From NCBI RefSeq assembly GCF_016429005.1, contig NZ_JAELTV010000020.1:1-36870 (forward strand): a stretch of 36,870 bases of DNA. The letters are read 5' to 3'. Each line of letters opens with the position of its first letter. Within the stretch, counting starts at the first letter, position 1. The position numbers and the translations under genes are program-made. The notes below the pieces were generated by a model. That model was not told where the DNA came from. It was given only the letters and a program-made list of their open reading frames with translations, and did not search any database. This DNA comes from Pedobacter sp. ASV19 (lineage in GTDB: Bacteria; Bacteroidota; Bacteroidia; Sphingobacteriales; Sphingobacteriaceae). This document shows positions 8,101-16,612 of this stretch, piece by piece.

Positions 8101-11072
8101 TCAGTGCACGCACCGGTAGCAGAGATGGTCCATTTAAAGACATAGGTTTCCCCGCTGCTTAAGCCTGTGACGGTGGCATCTGGTTTGGTGGCATCGCTGA
8201 ATACGATGGAATTTTGTCCGGAGAGAAGGGTCCATTTTCCTGTGCCCACAATAGCTGGCTTTGCTTTCAGGGTAATTGTAGTGACATTACATATATTTTC
8301 GTCAGGGCCGGCATCTGCTATGGTTAAAGCCGGGTCTACCTGAAGGATTAGGGTAGCTGGTGTTCCCGCACATCCGGTTGCAGAGAAAGGAGTTATAATA
8401 TAAGTTACGGTACCCTGTGAGGTTCCCGAATTCACCAAAATGTCTTGAATTGAAGCTACCTGTACAGGAGTTGTTACATTGGTATTGCCGGTTATCCCTG
8501 TTGTAGCTGTACTAGTCCATGTATAGGATGCAGGTAAATTCGACGTCAGCTTAATGCCTGCTGGCTGATTGCTGCAAATAGCGCTGTGATCAGCTGCAGC
8601 TGTTAAAACAGGTTTTGGAGTAATGGTGACGGTAAAGGTAAAAGGAACGCCGTCACATAAATTTGCCTTTGGTGTAATTTTATAGATAACTACTGCATTG
8701 GCAGTGGCATTGGTATTGGTCAGTGTCTCATTAATTGGCCCTGCGCCCTGGGGGTTAAAACCGGAGGCGTTTCCATCAGGGTTTGTAGCTGTCCAGTTAT
8801 AGGTACTTCCGTCAATACTTGATTGAGGAGTATAGCTGGCTGTCTGGCCGGTACAAATCGTTTTTGTTGTATTGGTTCCAGTGTTATTAGGGTAAATGGT
8901 AATTGTTTTGTTGATCGTAACTGATTTGCACTCTCCGGCAAGACCTGTATTAACGGTTAAGGTAACCGTTGCGCTTCCTTTATCACGTTCTGCCTGGGTA
9001 GGAAAATAAGTTGGGGTTAAAGTATTTGCATTGGTAAAGGTGCCTCCACCAGGCTGTGTTGTCCATACAAAGCCAATATAGGAGCCATCTGTAATGGTAC
9101 CTGTAATGTTCGCGGCCGCATCGTAACATATCGGATTTACAGCAATTGCAGGTTTTGGTGAGGGTGAAAAGGTAATCAGCTGGGAAGCAGAAACAGCGCC
9201 GCAACTGTTTTTATGAACAACCGATACCTTATAGGTTTTGTACTTGTTAAAAGTAATGGACGGATATTTTGTATGGCTGTCATTTTCAGCTGCAAATGCA
9301 TAATCTCCAGGGGCCAAAGCAGTTCCGTCACTTTCAGTAACGGTCCATGTATAGGTATCCGGAAGGTCTAGCTGTGTGCCGGTAAAATTGGTATAGGTTA
9401 GACTGTTGGGTGTGTTTTTGAACTCATAAGTGCCTAAACCGCAAAGAGTCACTGTTGGAGACAATGTTGCGGTTGGTGTACCATCAATAAGGATGACCGT
9501 TTGGGGAATTGGTGTTCTGACTGTGCCACAAGACGCAGTACTAATTTCCAGTATAATGGTATAGATACCCGGATTTGCAAAGTGAAATACAGGTTCTGCA
9601 ATGCCATTCGTAAAGGTTACGCCTGCTGACGGGCTGACGATCCAGTTATAGGTATTGGCTGCATTGCAATTGTTGTCAATTACAGATTGATCTTTAGCCT
9701 GAATACTGAATGGTGCACAGCCTGTTGTAGGTGCGTTACCAAAATTAAATGCCGGCTTCGGAGGATTTTGAATACAAATCTGATGAGTAACGGGTGCCCC
9801 ATTACAAGTACCAGAAGTAATGGACTCCAGCTTGATGGTGTACACCTTTGGCGTGGTAAAGGTCTGTACAAAATTGGTCGACTTTGGTACATTAGACAAT
9901 ATTTTCACATCGTTTACATACCAGTTGTATCTTACGTCGTTGTCGGTACAGTCCGGATTGTTGCTGGAAGGGTCTTGTCCGGCAATAGAGGTATTTGTAA
10001 AAGTTACAGCACTACCTGTGCAAGCTGCTGCTGGGGCGGTGAAGCTGTTCTCTGGTTTGGTAACCACTTTTACATAGGTGGAGATCGGACCTCCAGTAGG
10101 GCCGCAAAAAGGGCTGACAACGCCAATATTAATGCCGAAAACATTATAACGGGTTTCGCTGCCAGTACTATAAGGTGGGTTTCCACAAGAGGAACTATTG
10201 TACATATGGCGGACATAACCGACTTTAAGATCACATAAGGTATAGACCTCCGGAGTTCCGCTCCCATCACCCCATTTGATTTGATAGGTATTTCCGGGAT
10301 AATTGTTTTGTATACTTCTGTCCGGGCTGGTCACATCGACGCCATATTCCAGATAACCCCCAGGTAAACAAACAACATTGTTGCCCGATGTAGAGAAACT
10401 GTTAAAAACATTGTTGTTGACAACGGCGTATGCACGTGTACCTACTGCTCCGTTTAAAGTTGCAGTAATGAATACTGTGTAATGCGCAAGGGATGCCGTA
10501 AAACTAGAAGTTGCCGACGTAAATGTAAGTGTACCCGCTGCAGTTTTTGTAAGCTCATTTCGTATAGATCCGGATACGCTACTGTTGGGAGTGGATTCAT
10601 TATTGAAATCAAATTCAGTCTGATCTTTACCTGGACAGTAGCCAAAGATTCCATTTGCTGCGTCTAAAACGGGGAAAGAACTAACTTTTGCAATTACGGC
10701 TCCTCCCGTCCCAATTGTAAAGGGGGTAGAGGGTGCTGAATAGCTGCTTAGGCTTGTTGATTTTATTCTCAGTTGGTAGTTTGTTCCTGCTGCTATAGGT
10801 AATGGAATAGATCCATTTACGAAAGTTGAATAAAACCCGGTATAAGTTCCGATCAGAGTCTCACTGGCAAAATTTCCACTTGCGTCAGAAAGATATAATT
10901 CAAAAGTATTGCCCATAGGAATACAACTGTTGCCTGTGTTGAACGTTACCGCTATGCTTGATCCAGGCGAATAAGGTCCTGTGTTTACCGGATCAAGCGT
11001 GATTTGTGCCTGAGAAGTAAAAACTATAAAAAATAGAGCAACAAATATGAGAGCGAGTTTAGATTTACCCAT
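5118..11072 (-). CDS. Giant PKD/Ig-like repeat surface protein with type B T9SS C-terminal sorting domain
   Basis: A 1984-residue secreted protein. The signal peptide is MGKSKLALIFVALFFIVF followed by TSQAQ. One PKD-like module near residue 264 contains IKWGDGSG. The middle carries Ig-like modules, including two copies of an AGxDxxLC-type unit at about 917 (ADAGPDENIC) and 1094 (AKAGNDQTLC), each followed by a TYVFKWTI strand about 70 residues later. The C-terminal third has five PKD domains with the WDFGDG-type motif at about 1484, 1570, 1658, 1739 and 1826 (period about 85). From about 1875 the gliding-motility-associated C-terminal domain follows (YLYLPNAFMPGG; TVFNKWGQALWE; WDGTFSGSPAPQGVYFWKV), the type B sorting signal. 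The likely role is a surface adhesin or gliding/attachment factor. The ligand is unknown. It is upstream of, and 6 bp from, its PorP/SprF-like partner. Confidence 0.92.
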   Translation of the reverse strand: MGKSKLALIFVALFFIVFTSQAQITLDPVNTGPYSPGSSIAVTFNTGNSCIPMGNTFELYLSDASGNFASETLIGTYTGFYSTFVNGSIPLPIAAGTNYQLRIKSTSLSSYSAPSTPFTIGTGGAVIAKVSSFPVLDAANGIFGYCPGKDQTEFDFNNESTPNSSVSGSIRNELTKTAAGTLTFTSATSSFTASLAHYTVFITATLNGAVGTRAYAVVNNNVFNSFSTSGNNVVCLPGGYLEYGVDVTSPDRSIQNNYPGNTYQIKWGDGSGTPEVYTLCDLKVGYVRHMYNSSSCGNPPYSTGSETRYNVFGINIGVVSPFCGPTGGPISTYVKVVTKPENSFTAPAAACTGSAVTFTNTSIAGQDPSSNNPDCTDNDVRYNWYVNDVKILSNVPKSTNFVQTFTTPKVYTIKLESITSGTCNGAPVTHQICIQNPPKPAFNFGNAPTTGCAPFSIQAKDQSVIDNNCNAANTYNWIVSPSAGVTFTNGIAEPVFHFANPGIYTIILEISTASCGTVRTPIPQTVILIDGTPTATLSPTVTLCGLGTYEFKNTPNSLTYTNFTGTQLDLPDTYTWTVTESDGTALAPGDYAFAAENDSHTKYPSITFNKYKTYKVSVVHKNSCGAVSASQLITFSPSPKPAIAVNPICYDAAANITGTITDGSYIGFVWTTQPGGGTFTNANTLTPTYFPTQAERDKGSATVTLTVNTGLAGECKSVTINKTITIYPNNTGTNTTKTICTGQTASYTPQSSIDGSTYNWTATNPDGNASGFNPQGAGPINETLTNTNATANAVVIYKITPKANLCDGVPFTFTVTITPKPVLTAAADHSAICSNQPAGIKLTSNLPASYTWTSTATTGITGNTNVTTPVQVASIQDILVNSGTSQGTVTYIITPFSATGCAGTPATLILQVDPALTIADAGPDENICNVTTITLKAKPAIVGTGKWTLLSGQNSIVFSDATKPDATVTGLSSGETYVFKWTISATGACTENSDDVKITVNTPTNPGVTTGTATVCYGRNGGMINLSGNVGTVLRWENSVDNGTTWLPLNNISTTQAYSNLTLTTQFRAVVQNGGCTIEYSTPTSITVSPATTIAKAGNDQTLCASGTVLLEANPPATGESGLWTKVSGAGNITIVDPTSPKTEVTGLLSPQTYVFKWTITGNSPCDPSESQVSIRNNENINQSISSSNTVVCNGQTITVTGSIPTGGDQGNYQYFWEQKEGAGAWTIIAGETSQNLSIQLSTTGTVIFRRTVKSGSCTSTSNEFQITVQPPITNNTITADQTICSEKTPEILTGSTPEGADGQFLYQWQSSPDGNNWTNISSGIAKDYQPQSLATTTYYRRLVGTVQCSGTLQSLSNAIKVTVNPNAIAEFNWTADKGCIPFKLDIHAVPYADRNSTYTWYADDVQIATGINFPEYILKTSNTSVTIKLVVSSLLGCSEAEFSHLFSTNQAVPASFTPVASEGCDPLKVTFVNTSILTAGATFKWDFGNGEQSDLANPAPVTFYANPSGKDSLYTVTLTATTTCGSNSVTATVFVKAKPIAVFSPSKTDGCSPMSVDFTNTSPGGTNKYYYDFGDGSPIVEKTDKSPVNHVYNTTKTQLFKATLTAVNDCGTDVKSYDIRVAPQNITPELVVDAKEKQGCAPWTVHFDNNSIGASRFTFDFGDGGTRNTVTTGTETYTFTKAGTYTVKMTAFNSCSEISTTETITVLPQPQVAFDADITLGCAGLAVQFKNNTQDGFSYSWDFGDGSPLSNEVAPIHTYKGDQEYYTVTLTATNSLGCTQTISRNQYIHIVPPPVAKFNVSPSTVISIPDYTFRFEDESTNQPSSWLWTFGDQQSSTLQNPSHTYADTGKYTVTLKVINQQGCISTTFKQVTIEGVPGYLYLPNAFMPGGSRPELRTFQAKGSGIKTWKMTVFNKWGQALWETSKLEEGRPVEGWDGTFSGSPAPQGVYFWKVDVEFINGTEWKGMSYDNSTPKRTGPIHLIR

Positions 11073-11097
11073 ACGTATGTTTCCATAAATGTAAATA

Positions 11098-11128
11098 ACT
11101 ATTTAATAATTTACAATACGGAAACAAA
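11098..11128 (-). promoter_or_regulatory. Possible Bacteroidota-type promoter of the PKD protein gene
   Basis: Read on the minus strand, TTTG (11128-11125) is followed after 19 bases by TAAATAGT (11105-11098). This partly fits the Bacteroidota -33/-7 pattern TTTG and TAnnTTTG. The -7 box matches poorly beyond its first two bases, and the region is AT-rich, so chance is a real alternative. Confidence 0.3.
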
Positions 11129-11150
11129 AATTAACATAGATATAATTAAA

Positions 11151-11188
11151 ACAGAAAAGCCTCACAAATTTTTGTGAGGCTTTTCTGT
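11151..11188 (-). terminator. Rho-independent terminator of groES-groEL
   Basis: A perfect 18-bp inverted repeat pairs 11151-11168 with 11171-11188; in practice the loop is a few A/T bases around AAATTTTTG. On the minus strand the stem ends in TTTTCTGTTTTAATTATA, a T-rich tail. It begins 25 bases beyond the groEL stop codon and separates the chaperonin operon from the downstream PKD gene. Confidence 0.9.
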
Positions 11189-11212
11189 TTTATATGCTTT
11201 GAAAGGGAGGAA

Positions 11213-12853
11213 TTACATCATTCCACCCATGCCGCCGCCGCCCATTGGAGGCATACCTGCACCAGCAGGAGCATCTTCAGGATCATCAGCCAATACACAT
11301 TCTGTTGTTAACAACATTGCTGCGATAGAAGCTGCATTTTCCAATGCTACACGGCCCACTTTAGTTGGGTCAATAACACCAGCTGCAATTAAGTTCTCAT
11401 ATACATCTGTACGGGCATTGTAACCAAAATCAGCTTTGCCTTCTTTTACTTTTTGTACCACGATAGAACCTTCGATACCTGCATTCTCGCAGATTTGACG
11501 TAAAGGCTCTTCAACAGCACGTTTCACGATAGCGATACCTGTAGTTTCGTCATCGTTAAGACCTTTCATGCCTTCTAAAGCTTCGATAGCGCGGATAAAA
11601 GCAACACCACCACCAGCAACGATACCTTCTTCAACAGCCGCACGGGTTGCATGTAAAGCATCATCAACACGGTCTTTTTTCTCTTTCATTTCTACTTCAG
11701 AAGCAGCACCTACATAAAGAACAGCAACACCGCCAGCTAATTTAGCCAAACGCTCCTGTAATTTTTCTTTATCGTAATCAGATGTTGTTGTCTCGATTTG
11801 AGCTTTAATCTGGTTAACACGAGCTTTGATGTCTTCAGACTGACCAGCACCATTGATTACAGTTGTATTGTCTTTATCAACAACAACCTTTTCAGCAGTA
11901 CCTAAATAAGTCAGGTCAGCATTTTCCAGTTTATAACCTCTTTCTTCAGAAATTACTGTACCACCGGTTAAGATAGCGATATCTTCCAGCATAGCTTTTC
12001 TGCGGTCACCAAAACCAGGCGCTTTAACAGCAACCACTTTCAGGGATCCACGGATTTTGTTCACCACCAAAGTTGCCAATGCTTCACCATCTAAATCTTC
12101 AGCAATGATCAATAAAGGTTTTCCGGTTTGAACTTGTTTTTCAAGGATCGGCAGCAATTCTTTCATGTTGCTGATCTTTTTATCATAGATCAAAATGTAA
12201 GGGTTTTCTAATTCCGCTTCCATTTTATCTGCATTGGTTACAAAGTAAGGTGATAAATAACCACGGTCAAATTGCATACCTTCAACTGTTTTTACTTCAG
12301 TTTCAGTACCTTTTGCTTCTTCTACAGTAATCACACCATCTTTACCCACTTTGCTCATGGCTTCAGCGATTAAAGATCCGATTACTTCATCATTATTTGC
12401 TGAAATTGAAGCAACTTGTTTGATCTTGTTGTTGTCTTCACCTACAGTTTGAGATTGTGATTTTAAGTTTTCTACAATTGCAGTTACCGCTTTGTCGATA
12501 CCACGTTTCAAATCCATTGGATTTGCACCGGCAGCAACGTTTTTAATACCAGCAGTAACGATGGCCTGAGCCAATACAGTTGCAGTTGTAGTTCCGTCAC
12601 CTGCAATATCTGCAGTTTTAGAAGCTACTTCTTTAACCATTTGAGCACCCATGTTTTCAATTGGGTCTTTTAATTCGATTTCTTTAGCTACAGTAACACC
12701 ATCTTTTGTAACGGCAGGTGAGCCAAATTTTTTATCGATAATTACATTACGGCCTTTAGGACCTAAAGTTACTTTTACAGCATTAGCCAAAGTATCAACA
12801 CCTCTTTTCAGGGCGTCACGGGCTTCTACATTATATTTTACTTGTTTTGACAT
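11213..12853 (-). CDS. groL: Chaperonin GroEL (60 kDa, Hsp60)
   Basis: A 546-residue chaperonin subunit, the usual family length. It forms the double-ring ATPase that folds proteins with GroES in the cytosol. Visible hallmarks are [20 protein letters not shown] near residues 42-62, the ATP-binding [14 protein letters not shown] near 85-98, the apical-domain [21 protein letters not shown], and the Gly/Met tail GGGGMGGMM. It lies 72 bp after groES on the same strand, with a strong terminator behind it. Confidence 0.99.
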   Translation of the reverse strand: MSKQVKYNVEARDALKRGVDTLANAVKVTLGPKGRNVIIDKKFGSPAVTKDGVTVAKEIELKDPIENMGAQMVKEVASKTADIAGDGTTTATVLAQAIVTAGIKNVAAGANPMDLKRGIDKAVTAIVENLKSQSQTVGEDNNKIKQVASISANNDEVIGSLIAEAMSKVGKDGVITVEEAKGTETEVKTVEGMQFDRGYLSPYFVTNADKMEAELENPYILIYDKKISNMKELLPILEKQVQTGKPLLIIAEDLDGEALATLVVNKIRGSLKVVAVKAPGFGDRRKAMLEDIAILTGGTVISEERGYKLENADLTYLGTAEKVVVDKDNTTVINGAGQSEDIKARVNQIKAQIETTTSDYDKEKLQERLAKLAGGVAVLYVGAASEVEMKEKKDRVDDALHATRAAVEEGIVAGGGVAFIRAIEALEGMKGLNDDETTGIAIVKRAVEEPLRQICENAGIEGSIVVQKVKEGKADFGYNARTDVYENLIAAGVIDPTKVGRVALENAASIAAMLLTTECVLADDPEDAPAGAGMPPMGGGGMGGMM

Positions 12854-12925
12854 TTTCTTTTGTTGATTTAATGTTTTAAGATTAAAATGCGAACGTTTAA
12901 TTTAGCATTTCATCAATTTCATTGA

Positions 12926-13219
12926 TTAAAGAGTTCCTAAAATATCAGAATCTCTCATGATTAAATACTCTTTACCTTCGATGGTTACTTCTGTACCACC
13001 GTATTTGCTGTATAAAACCTGATCTCCAACTTTAACGCTCAAAGGAATTAAATTTCCAGTCTGGTCTGCATATTTACCCGGACCAACTGCTACTACTACT
13101 CCTTGTTGAGGTTTTTCTTTAGCGGTATCAGGGATATATATACCTGAAGCTGTTTTTTCTTCTGCAGCGGCAGCTTCAACAACTACTCTATCTGCATTAG
13201 GTTTAAAGTTTAAAGCCAT
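12926..13219 (-). CDS. groS: Co-chaperonin GroES (Hsp10)
   Basis: A 97-residue lid subunit of the chaperonin. The N-terminus [30 protein letters not shown] shows the family pattern with the mobile loop, and the C-terminal part [26 protein letters not shown] is the conserved base. First gene of groES-groEL. Upstream (13220-13386) no CIRCE element could be found; an imperfect dyad GCCAAGC-N7-GCTTGCC at about 13297-13317 is the only symmetric element noticed and is not claimed as an operator. Confidence 0.99.
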   Translation of the reverse strand: MALNFKPNADRVVVEAAAAEEKTASGIYIPDTAKEKPQQGVVVAVGPGKYADQTGNLIPLSVKVGDQVLYSKYGGTEVTIEGKEYLIMRDSDILGTL

Positions 13220-13386
13220 AACTTATTCTTAAATTTAAATTTTATATTAAATATGAAAAGCGCATAATACGCCGTACTCATAGTATCAGTTTTTATGCCA
13301 AGCCTCGATAGCTTGCCAAATTTACACAGCCTTGTCAGCTAAAGGTTTGAGGTGTTTAAGTTTTGTGTCAGAGTGGCAGAAAGCAC

Positions 13387-13420
13387 AAAGCCCGCTAAGA
13401 GTTAAATCTTAACGGGCTTT
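13387..13420 (-). terminator. Rho-independent terminator of the miaB-secG cluster
   Basis: A 14-bp stem pairs AAAGCCCGCTAAGA (13387-13400) with TCTTAACGGGCTTT (13407-13420), with one mismatch and a 6-base loop. It lies 22 bases after the secG stop. On the minus strand the stem ends in GGGCTTTGTGCTTTC, so the T-tract is only moderate. Confidence 0.8.
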
Positions 13421-13442
13421 CTATATGGTTAATGGAACCGTC

Positions 13443-13805
13443 TTATTTAGCTGGCTTACTTTGGTCAGCAGGAGCCGGTGCCGGAGCAGGTTTCTGTGTG
13501 TTGTTTGCTGGCAACTGGCCAAGCGGAGAAGGTGCAACAGTTTTATCCAACTGTTCCTGAATCTTGGAAGGTCCGGATCCAGTATTTCCTGTTTTTGCAA
13601 TTGTGGTTACGGTTAAAGAAATCACAACGATTAAAGTCAGACAAATCCATGTACCTTTTTCCAGAACATCACCTGTACGCTGAACACCAAACATGTTACT
13701 TCCCGAACCACCTGTAGCTAAACCACCACCTTTAGGATTTTGTATCAAAACAAACAGGCCTAATGCGATGCAAATGATGATCAATAAAATAATTAAAAAA
13801 ATCAT
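13443..13805 (-). CDS. secG: Preprotein translocase subunit SecG
   Basis: A 120-residue inner-membrane protein with two transmembrane helices: residues about 1-20 (MIFLIILLIIICIALGLF) and about 52-70 (WICLTLIVVISLTVTTIA). Between them is the SecG hallmark VLIQNPKGGGLATGGSGSNMFGVQRTGD. The C-terminal tail is rich in Ala/Pro/Lys (PAPAPAPADQSKPAK), common in Bacteroidota SecG. It assists SecYE in protein export. It is the last gene of the miaB cluster, 14 bp downstream of the acidic TPR-like gene, and is followed by a terminator. Confidence 0.96.
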   Translation of the reverse strand: MIFLIILLIIICIALGLFVLIQNPKGGGLATGGSGSNMFGVQRTGDVLEKGTWICLTLIVVISLTVTTIAKTGNTGSGPSKIQEQLDKTVAPSPLGQLPANNTQKPAPAPAPADQSKPAK

Positions 13806-13819
13806 AGTCGTTTATATAG

Positions 13820-14836
13820 TTAAATTTTCTTTTCTAAAGATTGGATAAGGTCGGCAAAGTAACGGCTTTTTTCTGGAAACTTCAAACTTAATTTTTGATA
13901 AGTATCTATTGCCTTGTGATAAAGCATCTGTTCAATATAGATTTTGGCCAGGGTTTCCGATACAAGATCATTGTGGTCTTCGGCACTTTTCTTTGCTTTG
14001 TTCTCATTGTCGATCTGCTCTGCATTCGGAGGACTGATCTGAGGGTCCTTTTTCAGGAAATTGTCAATGATTTCCGTTTCCTTATGGTCAACAGGTTTTC
14101 CGAGCGGTGTATTGTCTGTCACTTCATCCGCATCAAATGGACTTTGAAGGTGAAATATATGTTCTACATACTGCTGCTGCAGCTCACCGGGAGTGTTGCT
14201 TTTTTTGGGAGAGGCATAAGGTTGAAAAATGGACTGATGCTCTTTGCGTGTTTTAGCCAGCCACCACAAAAAAGTATAAGGTAGGGTGTCGTCATGATAA
14301 TTGCTCACGGTTGCCGTCTCTTCGGGCTGAACATCTGCAGGAGGAGTAAGCTCTTCCCTGGAATCCTCGGGCGCAAATTTTTCTTCGAAAGCAAAGAAGT
14401 CAACAGACATGCCTTCCAGTACAAAGTCATCCTCAATAGTCTCTATTCTTGCAGAAGGATCATCCTGGGCAGGAGGAGGGGCCTGATGAGTAGCAGACCG
14501 AAAATCTTCCACATTCAATTCTGAGATTTCTTCAAATATTTCTTCTTCTTCAAAATCTGTCTGAGGGCTTGCACCAGTCAATTCAAAGTCTCTCTGAAGC
14601 GGCCATTCCTGCTGTTCCAGTACCTTGTGAAGTAAAGTGCCGTTGGTATAAAATGCAGCCTTATTCCTTGAAGGGCCATCGGCGGTATTTGCTTTTGCCG
14701 ACAGCAGGTGCAGGGGCTGGAAATAAGGATACAGCCTTGTCAGATCTTCTAATAAAGAAATATCCTGCTGATCTGCCAGATTCGGCTCAGCAAGCAATAT
14801 TGAAAGTCTATCTTGTCTATTTTTTTCCAGCTCCAC
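13820..14836 (-). CDS. Acidic protein with C-terminal TPR-like segment, function unknown
   Basis: A 338-residue cytoplasmic protein starting with GTG (14836); no nearby in-frame ATG exists. It has no signal peptide or transmembrane helix. The first about 60 residues are helical (LADQQDISLLEDLTRLYPYFQPLHLLSAKA). A long acidic, proline-rich middle (about 80-180; EEEEIFEEISELNVEDF, QAPPPAQDDPSARIETIEDD) looks disordered. The C-terminal about 50 residues form a TPR-like pair (SETLAKIYIEQMLYHKAIDTYQKLSLKFPEKSRYFADLI). I recognise no named family. It sits between lptE and secG in the same cluster, which is a recurrent position for such proteins in Bacteroidota as far as I recall, so a link to envelope biogenesis or Sec export is possible but unproven. 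Confidence 0.85.
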   Translation of the reverse strand: MELEKNRQDRLSILLAEPNLADQQDISLLEDLTRLYPYFQPLHLLSAKANTADGPSRNKAAFYTNGTLLHKVLEQQEWPLQRDFELTGASPQTDFEEEEIFEEISELNVEDFRSATHQAPPPAQDDPSARIETIEDDFVLEGMSVDFFAFEEKFAPEDSREELTPPADVQPEETATVSNYHDDTLPYTFLWWLAKTRKEHQSIFQPYASPKKSNTPGELQQQYVEHIFHLQSPFDADEVTDNTPLGKPVDHKETEIIDNFLKKDPQISPPNAEQIDNENKAKKSAEDHNDLVSETLAKIYIEQMLYHKAIDTYQKLSLKFPEKSRYFADLIQSLEKKI

Positions 14837-14868
14837 GTTGCTAAGTTAGGGATTGAAATTCATTTAGT

Positions 14869-15375
14869 TTACCACTGTGCAAAAGCCCTGTTAAAAATAT
14901 CATCGACCAGCATCACATTTACATCTTTAATCAGTTGGGGCTCAAGTTGCTGTATCGTAGTTCCGTTTAAGGGGAAATTTTTAAACTTGGTAAAAGTCTC
15001 TTCAAAACTCTGTTTTGGGTTGAGGTTGTTGGTGTATTTTGCAGTAACCGTGATCGTGATCCTGTTGGTTCCTGGGGTAAGTTGCTGGTTATCCGTAATG
15101 GTTACAGGTACAATCTCATAATTGGTAATGCGGCCTTCAATTGTTGCATCAGCTTCATTTTGAGTAATGCTTAAGCTGGTCTGCTCCCGGATGCGTTTTT
15201 TCAAGGCTTCAGTAAAATCCTGACTCAATGTTGGGATGACAAGGGGTGCATTGTTCTCAAAGAACTGTATATTGATGGTCTTCATGTTGGGCGGAATGGA
15301 AGCCCCGTTCAATTTGATCGTACAGGAATTGAATGTAACCACAATAAGTGCCAGCAGTATCGATAATTTCTTCAT
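14869..15375 (-). CDS. lptE: LptE-family LPS-assembly lipoprotein
   Basis: A 168-residue lipoprotein: hydrophobic signal peptide with lipobox ending at C18 (VVTFNSC), then CTIKLNGASIPPNMKTINIQ, typical of the Bacteroidota LptE family. The core (FFENNAPLVIPTLSQDFTEALKKRI, ADATIEGRITNYEIVPV) matches LptE, which plugs the LptD barrel during lipopolysaccharide insertion at the outer membrane. The lptD gene is not in the window. It begins 1 bp after the sigma-54 activator stop, pointing to translational coupling. The next gene follows 32 bp downstream. Confidence 0.9.
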   Translation of the reverse strand: MKKLSILLALIVVTFNSCTIKLNGASIPPNMKTINIQFFENNAPLVIPTLSQDFTEALKKRIREQTSLSITQNEADATIEGRITNYEIVPVTITDNQQLTPGTNRITITVTAKYTNNLNPKQSFEETFTKFKNFPLNGTTIQQLEPQLIKDVNVMLVDDIFNRAFAQW

Positions 15376-15376
15376 A

Positions 15377-16609
15377 TTAGTTCAAGTTCAATTCCTTAAT
15401 CTTTCTATATAATGTCCGTTCAGAGATACCCAGTTCCTGCGCAGCAAATTTACGTTTGCCTTTGTGCTTCTTCAATGCTTTTTTGATCAGATCAGATTCT
15501 TTATCAATTAAAGACAGGGATTCTTCCACTTCTTCTGCATCGTGTGCATAATTATACTCTACAGGGGTATTGGATACAGGTTTTTTGATGGTGAGTGTGG
15601 GTTCCAGACCAGAGCCCAGTTCCGTATCCTGGTAAAGCTGATTGATGAAGTGAGGATTGTCTGCAATAATATGAGAAGTGTTTCCTCCGCTCTGGATAAT
15701 TTCAGCAACCAGTTTCTTGAGCTCCATCATATCCTTTTTCATGTCAAAAAGAACTTTGTACAGGATATCACGTTCAGTAAAATCTTCTTTATTATGCTGT
15801 CCGCTTAGGGCCGGCAGATTACCGGAACTTTCATTCGGAATATAGTTCAGCAGCGCCTGTGCAGTTACATTTCTGTCTTTTTCCAGTACACAGATTTGCT
15901 CCGCGATATTTTTTAACTGGCGCACATTACCAGGCCAGCTGTAATTGCTGAGCATTTGTATGGCATCTGGCTCCAGTTGAATGCCAGGACTGCGGTATTT
16001 ATCACTAAAATCTGCAGAAAATTTTCTGAACAATAAATAAATATCCTCTTTACGCTCATGTAAGGCAGGTATCCTCAAAGGAACAGTGTTTAAGCGATAA
16101 TAGAGATCCTCGCGGAACTTTCCCGACTTTACGCGATTGTAGACATCTACATTAGTGGCTGCAATAATTCTTACATCCGTTTTTTGTACTTTGGAAGAAC
16201 CTACCCTAAGGTATTCCCCGCTTTCCAGTACCCTCAGCAAACGGGCCTGGGTACCCAGTGGAAGTTCTGCTACCTCATCAAGAAATATAGTACCGCCGTT
16301 GGCCACTTCGAAATAACCTTTCCGGGCTTCGTGGGCACCAGTAAAAGATCCTTTCTCATGTCCAAATAATTCTGAATCAATTGTTCCTTCCGGAATAGCA
16401 CCGCAGTTCACGGCAATAAATGCCCCGTGTTTTCTGGCGCTCAACTGATGTATGATGTGCGAAAAAACTTCTTTACCACTACCACTTTCACCCGTAATTA
16501 AAACAGACATATCCGTAGGGGCAACTTGTCTCGCAGTATCTATAGCCCGGTTTAAAAGGGGAGAGCCCCCAATGATACCGAAGCGGTTTTTAATGTCTTG
16601 TATATCCAT
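15377..16609 (-). CDS. Sigma-54 dependent transcriptional activator without sensory domain
   Basis: A 410-residue bacterial enhancer-binding protein. The AAA+ domain starts almost at the N-terminus: Walker A GESGSGKE near 40-47, the sigma-54 contact loop GSFTGA at about 85-90 (consensus GAFTGA), Walker B GGTIFLDEV near 108-116, sensor region RIIAATN and the arginine-finger segment FREDLYYRLN. About 110 variable residues follow, then a C-terminal Fis-type helix-turn-helix (residues about 370-410; RKFAAQELGISERTLYRKIKEL). There is no receiver, GAF or PAS domain, so activity must be set by expression or a partner protein. It is 3 bp after miaB and 1 bp before lptE, so it is embedded in an envelope/Sec cluster. 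Targets cannot be told from sequence. Confidence 0.95.
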   Translation of the reverse strand: MDIQDIKNRFGIIGGSPLLNRAIDTARQVAPTDMSVLITGESGSGKEVFSHIIHQLSARKHGAFIAVNCGAIPEGTIDSELFGHEKGSFTGAHEARKGYFEVANGGTIFLDEVAELPLGTQARLLRVLESGEYLRVGSSKVQKTDVRIIAATNVDVYNRVKSGKFREDLYYRLNTVPLRIPALHERKEDIYLLFRKFSADFSDKYRSPGIQLEPDAIQMLSNYSWPGNVRQLKNIAEQICVLEKDRNVTAQALLNYIPNESSGNLPALSGQHNKEDFTERDILYKVLFDMKKDMMELKKLVAEIIQSGGNTSHIIADNPHFINQLYQDTELGSGLEPTLTIKKPVSNTPVEYNYAHDAEEVEESLSLIDKESDLIKKALKKHKGKRKFAAQELGISERTLYRKIKELNLN

Positions 16610-16612
16610 ATA

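Noticed and set aside
9687-10238. 183-residue plus-strand open frame inside the giant PKD gene
   Set aside because: It is antisense to a well-supported repeat protein, has Cys/Arg/Trp-rich composition without domain features, and arises from the Thr/Asn-rich codons of the real gene. The other antisense frames in this gene look the same.
13220-13386. CIRCE-type operator or sigma-54 promoter upstream of groES
   Set aside because: No TTAGCACTC-N9-GAGTGCTAA dyad was found. TTGGCA words occur on the minus strand near 13300, but no GC at the required 10-base spacing from GG follows, and the GCCAAGC/GCTTGCC dyad is imperfect and too short to claim.
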